64,000 nucleotides of DNA from contig JBJMNK010000141.1 in assembly GCA_045804265.1 (NCBI GenBank), positions 30,408 to 94,407 of the forward strand, read 5' to 3'. The notes under the pieces are model-generated. The model was not told where the DNA came from. It saw only the letters and a program-made list of their open reading frames with translations, and did not search any database. Source of the stretch: JABFXC01 sp045804265 (GTDB taxonomy: Bacteria; Gemmatimonadota; Gemmatimonadetes; Gemmatimonadales; Gemmatimonadaceae). Every line of letters starts with the position of its first letter. The first letter of the stretch is position 1. A program made the translations under genes and the position numbers. Shown in pieces: positions 36,421 to 45,934 of the stretch.

Positions 36421-38709
36421 CTACTTCTGGTGCGGCTGGGATTGGCTGTTCGGTGCGGTGCTGGCGCCTGTAGCGGACGGTGCCGTCGGCGCGATGCTCG
36501 CGCTGCTGGTCGTCCCAGTGGTCGGCGCCTGGCCGGCATCGATTGCCTGGAAGAATGAAGCGCTCGCGGAGCCGAACTCCGCCGCTTCGGTATCACGCTT
36601 AAGGCTGGCGATCATCTCGGTCGCGCGGGCACGCAGCTCAGCGTCCACGACGGCGACGAGCGAGTTTTCTGCTGTCGTACGCCGGGATTCCGCGGAGGCC
36701 AGCTCGGCCTGAAGCGCACGCGTGCGATCGGATCCACCGCTCTGCAGGCGCGCGATCTCATCTGTGACCGCCTGGCGCGCCCCAGCCAGTGCCGACTGCG
36801 TCTCACCAAGCAGCGTCGCGATTTGCTGGCCCCGCGCGTTCACCGAGTCCCGCTTGGCGAACACCGGGTGATGTCCGAGCGCCGTGTCCAGCCCGCGCTC
36901 GATGATGTCGGCCAGCTGGGAGTACGCCGTCGCTGTCTGGCTTTCAGTATCAAGCACGATGTATTCAGAGGTGCCTTGGGCACCCGCGAGCGACGCTTTC
37001 ACACTGTCGAGCGACGCACGGTTCTCGTTCGCCAGCATGCGCGTCGTATTGATCTGCGCAACGAACATCTGCCGCAGTCGAGTCGATGCGGCGTCGAGTG
37101 CGACGGCGAGGCGCGCCAGTGAATCGCGAGCCGCGTTCAGCCGCGCCGCGGTCGCCGCCATCGCGTCAGCATCGGAGGCGAGCCGACCCTGCATCGCCTG
37201 CAGAAGCAGTATCTGGCGCTGCTGCGACGCGAGTAGCTCGGCGAGCGTATGCTGGGCAACCACTACGGCCGCGTCGGCCGCGTAAAGGGCCTGCGACCGT
37301 GCGGCGAAATCCTGTGGATTCTTGGTCGCCGATGCCGGCGCAAACACGACTCGCCGCGGCAGGTCCCCGCTCGGCGCCAACTCATCGAATCGGCGCGACA
37401 CGTCGTCGAGCGAGATGATTTCCGCCGCGGAAACCACCGGTACGATGGTCGACGCGGAATCGCCGAACGCGGCTGCGAGCACCTGTCGTTCCGACCCTGC
37501 CCCAACATCGAGCGCGATGGTCTTGCCGTTCGCCGGATCGTTCACGAACAGGAAACCCGCCGCGCGCGCCTGCACCAGGGCGCGTGCTGCCTGGCTCATG
37601 GCTCCCTGCGCACGTGCCTGAAGCAATCGTGACTCGCTGGTCGCGGAATCGGCGACCGTCCGGAAGATTGTCGCCGCATCGCTGGTGCGACCGAGCTGCA
37701 GCAACGCTTGACCGGCCATCAGGCGCGACTCGTCGCGCTCCGGAAGCTGCGGGTAACGCGTGGCGAACTCGTCGAAAGCCTGTCCGGCCGCAGCGATGTT
37801 ATTGCCCTTGTAGAGTGCCCATGCGCGCGTCAGCAGCGCCTCGGCGGCGAGCCCGCTGCTCGGCGAGACCTGTCCCGCGATACGCGCAGCGTCGTCGTAA
37901 CGCTCGGCTTCGAACGCGACCTGCGCTGCCGTTAGGCGGACCTGATCCTGTAGCTCGCCCGTCGCGCTCGACGCCAGCGACTCGAGCGACGTGACCGCAG
38001 TTGCACGTTGGGTCGTATCTGCCCGGAGCGTGGTGAGGGCTTCCATGTACTGCGCATACTGGCCGTAGGGTGCTGCGCTGGATCGGGCAGTGGCGAACCG
38101 CTGCTTCGCACCGGCTACGTCGCCGGTCTGATACGACGCGAGCCCCGCTACGAGCGTGGCCAGCCCCTGGTCTTCGCTCCCCATCGTTCCGGCGAGCCGG
38201 ATCGCCCCCGCAAAGTCTCCATGTCGGTAGGCATCGAGGAGCAGCTGGCTTCGGAGCAGTCGTCCAAATCGGGCAGCAGTGCTGGACGCCGTGAGCGGCG
38301 TCGCAGTCGCGCGGAACGCGCTATCCATCCCGAGGCGATAGTAGGCCTGCGAAAGCAGGAACATCAGGTCTTCACGCCCACGAAGCGCGCTGCTAGCCGC
38401 GGCGCCTGTGAGCGCGATCGGTGACGTCGAGAGCCACTGGAGCCGTGTGAGCGCGGGGATGTACCGGTCGTCCATCAACTCGTACTGCGCGACCCGGATC
38501 TCAGCATCGACGCCTCGCGCCTGATCGGCAACCGGAACTATCGCGCTGACGTGCTTCGCAGTCGTGTCACCTGAGAGCTGCGACGCGACAGGCCGCGCGC
38601 TGTCAGCGCGGGCGCTGTCTGGGCGCGCCGGGGATGACGTGACCTGCGCTGCGAGCGGGCCTGCTCCGAGAAATAGCGCAACCAGACCTGCTGTGCGAAG
38701 CATAGACAC
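36421..38709 (-). CDS. Periplasmic protein with TPR half and coiled-coil half
   Basis: 762 residues. Signal peptide (AGLVALFLGAGPLAAQ). About residues 70-360 are TPR-like helical repeats (YDDAARIAGQVSPSSGLAAEALLTRAWALYKGNNIAAAGQAFDEFA). From about 460 to 690 long coiled coils follow (LLASQQRQILLLQAMQGRL..., TDEIARLQSGGSDRTRALQAELASAESRR), and the end is Ala/Thr/Ser/Pro-rich. No known enzyme motif. It has the same layout as a periplasmic scaffold and is the gene upstream of the pure TPR protein. Confidence 0.7.
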   Translation of the reverse strand: MSMLRTAGLVALFLGAGPLAAQVTSSPARPDSARADSARPVASQLSGDTTAKHVSAIVPVADQARGVDAEIRVAQYELMDDRYIPALTRLQWLSTSPIALTGAAASSALRGREDLMFLLSQAYYRLGMDSAFRATATPLTASSTAARFGRLLRSQLLLDAYRHGDFAGAIRLAGTMGSEDQGLATLVAGLASYQTGDVAGAKQRFATARSSAAPYGQYAQYMEALTTLRADTTQRATAVTSLESLASSATGELQDQVRLTAAQVAFEAERYDDAARIAGQVSPSSGLAAEALLTRAWALYKGNNIAAAGQAFDEFATRYPQLPERDESRLMAGQALLQLGRTSDAATIFRTVADSATSESRLLQARAQGAMSQAARALVQARAAGFLFVNDPANGKTIALDVGAGSERQVLAAAFGDSASTIVPVVSAAEIISLDDVSRRFDELAPSGDLPRRVVFAPASATKNPQDFAARSQALYAADAAVVVAQHTLAELLASQQRQILLLQAMQGRLASDADAMAATAARLNAARDSLARLAVALDAASTRLRQMFVAQINTTRMLANENRASLDSVKASLAGAQGTSEYIVLDTESQTATAYSQLADIIERGLDTALGHHPVFAKRDSVNARGQQIATLLGETQSALAGARQAVTDEIARLQSGGSDRTRALQAELASAESRRTTAENSLVAVVDAELRARATEMIASLKRDTEAAEFGSASASFFQAIDAGQAPTTGTTSSASIAPTAPSATGASTAPNSQSQPHQK

Positions 38710-38723
38710 TCTCGATGGGCGCG

Positions 38724-39422
38724 TCAGAACGGTGTAGTCCCGCGGCTCGTCCAGGTTGTCGGGACCACCTGGCCGTTCCGCACTGCGAACTGGACGTATG
38801 TCACCGTTTCTCCGGCGGCAGCAACGTTGACGCTCTGCGTCATCGGCTGGCCGTTCACGGTGATGTTGATCCCCACGGTGTGCGAGGTCGGCAGAACATC
38901 GGCGCGGTATAGCTGGTCGACCGCGCCCATCCGGAGCGCGCCGTTCGCGGTCACGGTGTAGGTGCGGGATTCCACTGGTGCGTTGTCAACCTGAAGCGTC
39001 GTAGCGCCGAGGATCTGTCCCGGGCCCGTCGAAGAGTCGGCACGCAGCAGCACCACCAGCACCGAACCCGAACGCCGGCGCACGGCGTTCGCGATGGTTG
39101 TGAACCGGTCGCGCTGCTCAACCAGATTGTCCTGCGACGAAGTAAGCATCGCATCGAGCTGCTGCAGCGCGTTCATCTCGTTGCTCATCAGCAACGCCTG
39201 AGCGCGCTGCTGCATCATCTGCGCAATGACGTTTTCAATCCGGGCCTGCAGCTGAACACGCTGCGACCTGATGTCGGCCAGCTGTGCCTGCGCCTGCTGG
39301 AGCTCCTTGACGAGCTCCGCCCGCTTCTGTGTATACGCCTGCTGATTGACATCCTGGGCCTGCAGGCGTGTAGTGCCACCGATCGCCGTCAGGGCCAGCA
39401 GGGCCACCACGATTCGCTTCAT
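38724..39422 (-). CDS. Secreted coiled-coil protein with beta-rich C-terminus
   Basis: 232 residues. Signal peptide (MKRIVVALLALTAIGGTTRLQAQ), then a coiled coil of about 100 residues (KRAELVKELQQAQAQLADIRSQRVQLQ...), then a beta-rich C-terminal domain from about 140 that has a PEGA-like flavour (HTVGINITVNGQPMTQSVNV). Family not recognised. It lies between the two barrel genes and the TPR genes, so it is likely a periplasmic link protein. Confidence 0.6.
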   Translation of the reverse strand: MKRIVVALLALTAIGGTTRLQAQDVNQQAYTQKRAELVKELQQAQAQLADIRSQRVQLQARIENVIAQMMQQRAQALLMSNEMNALQQLDAMLTSSQDNLVEQRDRFTTIANAVRRRSGSVLVVLLRADSSTGPGQILGATTLQVDNAPVESRTYTVTANGALRMGAVDQLYRADVLPTSHTVGINITVNGQPMTQSVNVAAAGETVTYVQFAVRNGQVVPTTWTSRGTTPF

Positions 39423-39454
39423 CGCCGCTTCTCTTGGATCAGGGTTCGCCGCGA

Positions 39455-40705
39455 TCAGCGCTGCGGCGGGGTGGTCGGGGTCGTCGGGGTCGTCGGGGTA
39501 CCAGTCTGCGATTCGACGCGACGGAGGCGGTCTTCCAACCGCTTGAGCGCTTCACGTTCCGCGCTCAGCTCCGCCTCTGCCTGTGCCCGCCTTTGTTCGA
39601 GCTCAAGCAGATTCTGTGCCTCGTACCGGTTGATTTCCAGCTCCAGTGCCGCGATGCGCTGCTGCCGGGCCTGAATCTCCGCGAGCAGAGACTGACGCGC
39701 GCGCTCCAGCTCTGCCGCGCGGTTCTGCAGGAAGTTCCCGTGCAGAAGCGCGAAAATGTTGCTCTGCCAGCCCAGCGAGAATACAACCTTGCTGTAGTTA
39801 TAGATCCGCGACGCACGCTGCGCGTTCGTTGGATTGCTCGACGTGTCGCTAGCCGCCGATCCGGCGCCGAGCTCCGTCAGGTAGAGACCGCCTCGGATCC
39901 CACGATAATTCAGCACACCGCCGACGTTATAGTCCCAGGCGTTGTTCTCCGCCATCAGCGTGACGCCCAGATTCGGCGTCGCGTTGAAGTCGACCTTGCC
40001 GCCGTAAAACAGTCCACCGGTCGCATGCTTCGCGTACTGCTCAACTGGGAGATTCCCGTGGTCGCTGAAAAGTCCGTTGCCGTAGCCAGCGCTGAACGAC
40101 AGATCGATGTCCGCCCACGTCGGGCGAATGTCGGTGAGTGAAAAAGACTCCGTCGCGACCCCGTAGACCGTCGAGGTGTTGAACGACTGGTGGAGCGAGT
40201 CGGCGACGTGAACCTGGTTCGGTTCGCCCGGGTTCGGCGGCAACAGATTGTAGCCGACACCGAAGCGATCGATGTGTTTGTACGGGCCGATGTTCCGCGC
40301 GCCAACCGCGAGACTCGGCATCCAGCCAACTGCACCGCCGCGAGCGCGCAGATGCTCCTGATTGACCAGCAAGAGGCGCCCGAAGAATCCCCACTCCGGG
40401 TTCGAGGAATACGCCGCCCACCCCGCCTCGACGACTCCCCAGCCCGACATCGAGAACGTCAGCTGCGAGTTGAGTCGGTTGTTGTAGTTGATCTTCTCGG
40501 AGTTCGGGTCCGCGTCGAACCGCTTTGCCGAATAGTTGATCGCGAAGTCACCTGGAATGGGGCCTACCCACGCCGCGGGGATATCGATCAGCCCCGAGCC
40601 CCAATAAATGGTTTGCGGAAAAGTCTGCTGGGCCTGCGCGCGTTGTGCGAAGACCGTCACGAGCACAGCGCCGGCGACCGCAGCGGAAAAACGTGTCATT
40701 CTCAT
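39455..40705 (-). CDS. Outer-membrane barrel protein with coiled-coil tail, copy 2
   Basis: 416 residues. Signal peptide ending in AQAQ. Residues about 25-330 have alternating aromatic/Gly beta-strand features (YGNGLFSDHGNL, GLFYGGKVDFNATPNLGVTLMAENNAWDYNVG, GLYLTELGAG). From about 330 to 400 is a strong coiled coil (ARQSLLAEIQARQQRIAALELEINRYEAQ), with a Thr/Pro tail. It is clearly paralogous to the upstream gene. A barrel with a periplasmic coiled-coil extension could reach the TPR scaffold. Confidence 0.72.
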   Translation of the reverse strand: MRMTRFSAAVAGAVLVTVFAQRAQAQQTFPQTIYWGSGLIDIPAAWVGPIPGDFAINYSAKRFDADPNSEKINYNNRLNSQLTFSMSGWGVVEAGWAAYSSNPEWGFFGRLLLVNQEHLRARGGAVGWMPSLAVGARNIGPYKHIDRFGVGYNLLPPNPGEPNQVHVADSLHQSFNTSTVYGVATESFSLTDIRPTWADIDLSFSAGYGNGLFSDHGNLPVEQYAKHATGGLFYGGKVDFNATPNLGVTLMAENNAWDYNVGGVLNYRGIRGGLYLTELGAGSAASDTSSNPTNAQRASRIYNYSKVVFSLGWQSNIFALLHGNFLQNRAAELERARQSLLAEIQARQQRIAALELEINRYEAQNLLELEQRRAQAEAELSAEREALKRLEDRLRRVESQTGTPTTPTTPTTPPQR

Positions 40706-40723
40706 CGGTTCTCGATCGCCTCG

Positions 40724-41941
40724 TCAGTTCTGTGGCGGAGTGCTCGTCGCCGGGGGCGTCGTCGGCGCAGAAGGATTCTGCTGGATGTTTCTCAGCCGCT
40801 CCTCGGCGCGTTGGATCGCGTCTCTCTCTTCCTGTACAGACTTTTCCAGTTCCGCACGACGTGCGGCCATCCCTGCCAGTTCGCCCGCCTGTGCCTTCCG
40901 AAGCGCGACCTCGAGCCCCTGAATGCGCCGGTTGCGTGCCGTGATCTCGGCGTTGAGCCGCTGTTGCTCGCGGGTCAGCTCCGTAATTCTCGTGCGGAGA
41001 AGAACCCCGCGCGAGATGTCGATGATGTTCCCGCTGTAGCCGAGCGAGACGTTGAACTTGGTGTAGTTGTACAGACCGAACCCCGTATTCTTGCGGCCAC
41101 CCTCTTCGAGCTCCGTTCCGTACAACCCCGCCGAAAGCCCGCGCCAGTCGTACACCACACCGGCGTTGTAGTCGAATCCGTCGTTCTCGACCATGAAGTC
41201 GAGATTCGTGTTCAACGAGGGGTGCATCGAGAAGCGACCGCCAAGGAAAAGGCCCTTCGCGATCGTCCCCCTGTCGTTGTAGGCCTTGCCCAAGCCGCCA
41301 TCTTCAGAGAACAGGCCGTTGCCATAACCGAGCGTAAAACCAAACTGCGAGCCTTGCAAACGGCCCTCGGTCGCGCCAAGGCTGAAGTGCTTCGTCAGGA
41401 CGCCATACACCGTCGGCGCGGTCTTGAAGCCGTCGTACAGCGGATTGACGGTCTTCACGTACTTGCCGTTGACGAGCGTGATGTCGTGCGCGATGAAGAA
41501 CCGTTCTTCGTGCTTTCCCGGACCGACATTGCGCACACCGATCGCAACGCCCGGCATCGGTGTCCCGAGCTTGTCCTGCAGGAGCAGGAGCTGCCCGAAG
41601 AACCCGTAGTCGATGTTCTGGTCATACGCCGCGACACCGACGGACGCCCTCCCGAACATGTGCACATCGAGCGCAACGTTCGTATTCCAGAGGCTCGCGA
41701 ACCCCTGCTTTGGCTGACCAGTTGCGACGTCGTACGAGGGCAAATGCTTGCCCGTGATCGCAAACCACGAGTCGAATGAATTTGGCGAGACCCACGCGAC
41801 CGGAATCGTCACTAACCCGGTTCCCTGATACAGGGTCGCGTGGTATGGGTCCACCTGCTGCGCGTCTACCCGCTGTGCGGCGACGACCGTCGCGGCCAGC
41901 GCGCACGTGAGCGTCGCGATCCCGCGTCGCATGATGCGCAT
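40724..41941 (-). CDS. Outer-membrane barrel protein with coiled-coil tail, copy 1
   Basis: 405 residues; the ATG at 41941 has GGAGG five bases upstream. Signal peptide (MRIMRRGIATLTCALAATVVAAQ). The barrel portion shares many blocks with the next gene, for example TVYGVLTKHFSLGATEG, GYGNGLFSEDGG, GLFLGGRFSMHPSLNTNLDFMVENDGFDYNAG and GLYGTELEEGG. C-terminal coiled coil about 315-390 (LTREQQRLNAEITARNRRIQGLE) and Pro/Thr end. First gene of the ten-gene operon, so the promoter must be in the 41942-42253 spacer. Confidence 0.72.
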   Translation of the reverse strand: MRIMRRGIATLTCALAATVVAAQRVDAQQVDPYHATLYQGTGLVTIPVAWVSPNSFDSWFAITGKHLPSYDVATGQPKQGFASLWNTNVALDVHMFGRASVGVAAYDQNIDYGFFGQLLLLQDKLGTPMPGVAIGVRNVGPGKHEERFFIAHDITLVNGKYVKTVNPLYDGFKTAPTVYGVLTKHFSLGATEGRLQGSQFGFTLGYGNGLFSEDGGLGKAYNDRGTIAKGLFLGGRFSMHPSLNTNLDFMVENDGFDYNAGVVYDWRGLSAGLYGTELEEGGRKNTGFGLYNYTKFNVSLGYSGNIIDISRGVLLRTRITELTREQQRLNAEITARNRRIQGLEVALRKAQAGELAGMAARRAELEKSVQEERDAIQRAEERLRNIQQNPSAPTTPPATSTPPQN

Positions 41942-42253
41942 GAAACCTCCACTCCGGATTAATGTTCGATCGATGCCCTCGCCGCTTCCGCCTCCACAAG
42001 ATTTCGAGGGGAGCGACCGAGCGCCGGGGGCGCGTGCGGCAAGCTAACGGCCGGCGCTAATGAACAAGCGCGAAGTTGCAAGAGACATGCCCCCTTGCAC
42101 CACTCGACGCGCTGCCGGTGTCCGCCCCGCACGCATTGCAAATTTTCCATCGCAGCAATCGCGCCGGATCTGTTTCCACTCGCGCGGCAGCTTGGCGATA
42201 CCTACCTTCCACTCGCTCACCGTCCGCACCGCTCACGCCGAACGTGTCCTGAC
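41942..42253. other. Divergent spacer upstream of barrel/TolQR operon
   Basis: 312 bp between the start of the ten-gene operon and the DsbA-like gene. It is the only place for the operon promoter, but I see no confident -35/-10 pair. No gene is supported; weak open frames here are only upstream extensions. Confidence 0.5.
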
Positions 42254-42946
42254 TTGCTTTCTACCCATACGATCTTCCTCGCTGCGGCACTCGTTGCATG
42301 CTCGGCACCTGAAACGTCGGCCCGAACCGCGGCCGCCGCAGGGTCTGCACGGCCAGCCACCACCACGTCACCCGCGACGCCGACCGCCACTGACTCATCG
42401 TCCCTTCTCGGAAAGGCGGATCAGGGACGCATTCGCGGTGACAGCTCGGCGAAGCTCTGGCTGATCATGGTGAGTGACTTCCAGTGCCCCTACTGCCGCC
42501 AGTGGCATGACGAGGTCTTTGCTACGGTGATGCGCGACTACGTCGCGACCGGGAAGGTGCGCATCGCCTACCTGAATTTCCCTCTGGGGATTCACCCGAA
42601 TGCAATGCCGGCAGCCGAGGCCGCCATGTGCGCGTCCGTCCAGGGGAAGTTCTGGGAAATGCACGATGCGATATTCCGGACGCAGGACCAATGGGCCGGC
42701 CTGCCCGATCCGCGACCAGTGTTCGACTCCCTCGCAACGACTGTCGGCGTGTCACCCTCCGCATACCGGTCATGCGTAGAGTCTCGGGCGACCAGACCGA
42801 TGATCCTCGCGGACCAGCAGCGCGCTTCAGTTGCTGGTGTCCGCGCGACTCCGACTTTTTTCATCGGCAACGGTCAGCTCGAGGGAGCCGTCCCGCTTCC
42901 GGAATTCCGCGCCGCGCTCGACAAGGCGCTCGCGGACACGCGCTGA
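42254..42946 (+). CDS. DsbA-like thioredoxin-fold lipoprotein
   Basis: About 230 residues if the TTG at 42254 is used; the start is uncertain and an ATG at 42095 would add a poorly composed leader. Hydrophobic N-terminus ends in ALVACSAPE, a lipobox. The thioredoxin fold has the CPYC active site in MVSDFQCPYCRQWHDEV, the DsbA-like FPLGIHPNAMPAAEAAMCA segment, and cis-Pro region GVRATPTFFIGNGQLEGA. Likely a periplasmic thiol-disulfide oxidoreductase or chaperone. Confidence 0.8.
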   Translation: MLSTHTIFLAAALVACSAPETSARTAAAAGSARPATTTSPATPTATDSSSLLGKADQGRIRGDSSAKLWLIMVSDFQCPYCRQWHDEVFATVMRDYVATGKVRIAYLNFPLGIHPNAMPAAEAAMCASVQGKFWEMHDAIFRTQDQWAGLPDPRPVFDSLATTVGVSPSAYRSCVESRATRPMILADQQRASVAGVRATPTFFIGNGQLEGAVPLPEFRAALDKALADTR

Positions 42947-42981
42947 TTGCATCCGACCGACCGGCGAACCGCGGTTGAGGC

Positions 42982-44283
42982 GTGAACTCGCTGGTTCGCG
43001 CTCCATACGCTGCGTTCGGATTCGTGGCGGAGCGACTCGCCCGGTTGGTACCCGACGGTGGTGGGAAAATCAGGCGGTCATTCGCCTCGAGAAAGAATGT
43101 TCGCGAGCGGTTCGTGCGGTGGGGCGAGCAGCGCCGCGATCGTCGCCGGCCGCTGATCTGGTTTCACGCGCCCTCAGTCGGCGAAGGATTGCAGGCACGC
43201 CCGGTCATTGAAGCGTTGCGCGCTGACCGTCCCGATGTTCAGGTCGCGTATACGTGGTTCTCGCCGAGCGCGGATTCTTTCGCCGCGGGATTGGACGTCG
43301 ATTTTCGCGACGTGCTGCCATTCGATACGCGAGGCGCCGCGCGCGCAGCGATCGATTCGCTCGCGCCGACAGCGATCGTGTTCAGCAAGCTGGATGTATG
43401 GCCGTTCCTCGTCGAATTTGCCGCCGAGCGCGCAGTTCCATCTGCGTTGCTCAGCGCGACACTCGCCCGCCGGTCGTCGCGATCGCGCGGGATCGCCCGC
43501 CTCCTGCTTCACGATGCGTATTCGCGATTGGAGGCCGTCGGCGCAATCAGTGTCGCCGATGCCGCTCGGCTCATCGAGCTCGGATGTCGCGAGAGCGCTG
43601 TCCGCATCACCGGTGATACACGTTTCGATCAGGTCATCGACCGCGCGGACCGTGCCGATCGCGACAGCGCGCTCCTAGCGCCGCTCCACTCGGATCGGCC
43701 AACGCTCGTCGCTGGCTCGACCTGGCCGGCTGACGAACGCGAGCTGCTCCCTGCGCTCGCCGAGGTGGTCCAGTCAACGCCTCGCCTCCGCATCATTCTC
43801 GCTCCCCACGAGCCAACGCCGGCCCATGTTGCGCCGATCGAGCGGTGGGCGGCGGACGCGGGCCTCAGTTGCGCAGCGTTAGGCAGCGTCACCTCTGCCG
43901 ACGCTGACGTCGTCCTCGTCGACCGCGTCGGGGTGCTGGGCGACTTGTACGCGCTCGCGGACGTTGCATTCGTCGGCGGGGGGTTTCACGCAGCCGGGCT
44001 CCACTCGGTCCTCGAGCCCGCGGCATTCGGCGCCCCGGTCATCTTCGGGCGGCGACACGACAACAGCCGCGAAGCGACGCTCCTGCTCGAGGCTCGGGGC
44101 GCATACGCCGCGGGAAACCGGAACGAGATCGCCGCCGTCCTTCGCCGCTGGCTCGGCGACGACGCCGCGCGCGCCATCGCCGGCGCCGCGGCGCGGCGCG
44201 TCGTGCTGGAGAATGCCGGTGCCACCGAGCGGAGCGTCGCGCTCGTCGAGGCGTTATTGCCCGACTCTGCGCGCCGCCGTTAG
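42982..44283 (+). CDS. waaA: 3-deoxy-D-manno-octulosonic acid (Kdo) transferase
   Basis: 433 residues from a GTG at 42982. Lipid A Kdo transferase signatures: IWFHAPSVGEGLQARPVIEAL, FDTRGAARAAI, KLDVWPFL, LLSATLARRSSRSRG, GCRESAVRITGDTRFDQV, VAGSTWPADE, ILAPHEPTPAHV and FVGGGFHAAGLHSVLEPAAFGAPVIFG. It adds Kdo to lipid A precursor at the inner membrane, showing that this organism makes LPS. The TAG stop lies inside an octamer repeat that also supplies the stop of the convergent EAL gene. Confidence 0.93.
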   Translation: MNSLVRAPYAAFGFVAERLARLVPDGGGKIRRSFASRKNVRERFVRWGEQRRDRRRPLIWFHAPSVGEGLQARPVIEALRADRPDVQVAYTWFSPSADSFAAGLDVDFRDVLPFDTRGAARAAIDSLAPTAIVFSKLDVWPFLVEFAAERAVPSALLSATLARRSSRSRGIARLLLHDAYSRLEAVGAISVADAARLIELGCRESAVRITGDTRFDQVIDRADRADRDSALLAPLHSDRPTLVAGSTWPADERELLPALAEVVQSTPRLRIILAPHEPTPAHVAPIERWAADAGLSCAALGSVTSADADVVLVDRVGVLGDLYALADVAFVGGGFHAAGLHSVLEPAAFGAPVIFGRRHDNSREATLLLEARGAYAAGNRNEIAAVLRRWLGDDAARAIAGAAARRVVLENAGATERSVALVEALLPDSARRR

Positions 44284-45920
44284 GCTTTCGGCGATACCGC
44301 GATCACGCCGCTTACCGGAGCGGTGATCGGACGGTGGAGGAAGAATCCTTGTACGAGGTGCACACCGAGCGACTTCACCGTCTCGAACTCCTCCGATCGC
44401 TCGACTCCCTCCGCGATGACCTGCGCCCCGTGGTCATTGGCGAACTTGACCATCGATTCGACCAGGTTCTGCTTGATGAAGTTCGAATCGATCGCATTGA
44501 TGAGCGAGATGTCCAGCTTGATGAAGTCGGGCTCGAGATTGGCGATCGATCCAAGGCCGGCGTAGCCGCTGCCCGCATCGTCGACGGCAAACCGGTATCC
44601 CTGCGCCCGGAACGCCTTCAGACGCTCGCGGAACTTGGGGTAGTCCTTGATCGCGGTGCGCTCAGTGATCTCGATGACGACCCGCGACGGATCCTTCACC
44701 TCCGCCTCGGTGAAGGCGGGATCGGCGAAGTCGTGTGGATCGACGTTGATGAAGAGAAGCTCCCCGGGACCAAGACGCGTCTCAATCCCTTCGATCGCGC
44801 GACTGCGACAGAGTCGACTGAGCTCCCAGATCATGTCGGCTTCCGCGGCGACGTCGAACATCACCTCCGGGCTGCGGAGGCTGCGCATCACGCCACGCGC
44901 AAGCGCTTCGTAGCCGAAGATCTGTCGCGTCGTGGTGACGACGATCGGGTGATAGTCGACGTACACCGCGCGATCGCGCACGCTCGTTCGCAGGTCATCC
45001 ACCCGGCGCGCGCGCTCCCGCTCCTCGACGCTCTTCGCCGCGGTCGCCGCCTCCCGTATTCCCCGATAGATCAGCCGTTCGATCCTGAGCTTCGGGTTGT
45101 AATAGACACGCGCAAGGCCGACGTAGATCTCGAACAGCGCGGCGATGTCCTCACCGTGCGCGACTTCGATCCGTTGCGCGACGTGCTCTTGAAGGCGGCC
45201 GACCAGCGTCGTGATCTGCTGCTCCGACGCCCGCGTCTCGCCCGGCGGAGGTACATGGAAAAAGATGAAATCGTCGTCGTTCGTGTAGCTCACCATCACC
45301 CGCGACGCCTGCATCGAATGCCCGTCGAGGAACTCCTTCACGCCGGCCGCGGTCGTCTCGAGCACCGCGTCCAGCTTCTCCCACCCGTAGATCTCCTCGA
45401 TCTTCGAGTAGCGCACGAAGTTGAAATAGACGACGACGAGCTCCCCCCGCTCCTTGATCTGGGGCCGCATCCGCTCGATCATGACCGGCAGCGTCGGCAG
45501 TCCGGTCATGAAGTCGTAGAGCATCTGCGCCTGCTCGGCGCGCTCCGCCCGGTCGCCGTTAGGCGCGTCGCCCGGGAGCTGTCGCATGATTGCCGACCGG
45601 ACCCTGCCCGCAATCTCTTCCGCGTCGGCGGGGAGCCGGAGCCACTCTTCGGCCCGGAGCTCGATCGCGCGGCGTCGCGCCGCGTCGTCCTTGCAACCGA
45701 CGATGACCGGAAGCCCTTTCGCATGCGCGCATTCGACGATCTCGCGCAGCGTCGGCGGACTCTCGGCCGTCACGTAGACCGCGCGAACCCCGCGCTCGTG
45801 GCCGATCGCCCTGGCGATCTCCTGCGACGGCACGATGATCGCCCGCCACGCGTCGAGTTGCGTGACGGCATCGGCGATCTGCGGATCGCTGCTGTCGGTT
45901 AGAAGCGCGCTCTGGTTCAC
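44280..45920 (-). CDS. EAL-domain c-di-GMP phosphodiesterase with degenerate GGDEF
   Basis: 546 residues. The N-terminal third (about 1-130) has receiver-like features without a clear phosphorylation site. A GGDEF-like domain follows, where the signature is degenerate (VSYTNDDDF). The C-terminal EAL domain is intact: YEALARG near 338, FINVDPHDF, EITERTAI, VDDAGSGYAGL, PDFIKLD, KQNLVES and VIAEGVER. It should hydrolyse c-di-GMP. It is next to a CheY-like gene, 14 bp downstream of it, suggesting control by phosphorelay. Confidence 0.87.
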   Translation of the reverse strand: MNQSALLTDSSDPQIADAVTQLDAWRAIIVPSQEIARAIGHERGVRAVYVTAESPPTLREIVECAHAKGLPVIVGCKDDAARRRAIELRAEEWLRLPADAEEIAGRVRSAIMRQLPGDAPNGDRAERAEQAQMLYDFMTGLPTLPVMIERMRPQIKERGELVVVYFNFVRYSKIEEIYGWEKLDAVLETTAAGVKEFLDGHSMQASRVMVSYTNDDDFIFFHVPPPGETRASEQQITTLVGRLQEHVAQRIEVAHGEDIAALFEIYVGLARVYYNPKLRIERLIYRGIREAATAAKSVEERERARRVDDLRTSVRDRAVYVDYHPIVVTTTRQIFGYEALARGVMRSLRSPEVMFDVAAEADMIWELSRLCRSRAIEGIETRLGPGELLFINVDPHDFADPAFTEAEVKDPSRVVIEITERTAIKDYPKFRERLKAFRAQGYRFAVDDAGSGYAGLGSIANLEPDFIKLDISLINAIDSNFIKQNLVESMVKFANDHGAQVIAEGVERSEEFETVKSLGVHLVQGFFLHRPITAPVSGVIAVSPKA

Positions 45921-45934
45921 GGAGACGACGGCCG

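Noticed and set aside
44334..45902. Long open frame on the plus strand opposite the EAL gene (522 codons)
   Set aside because: Mirror of a clear EAL-domain gene; its residues are typical antisense Arg/Asp/Val bias.
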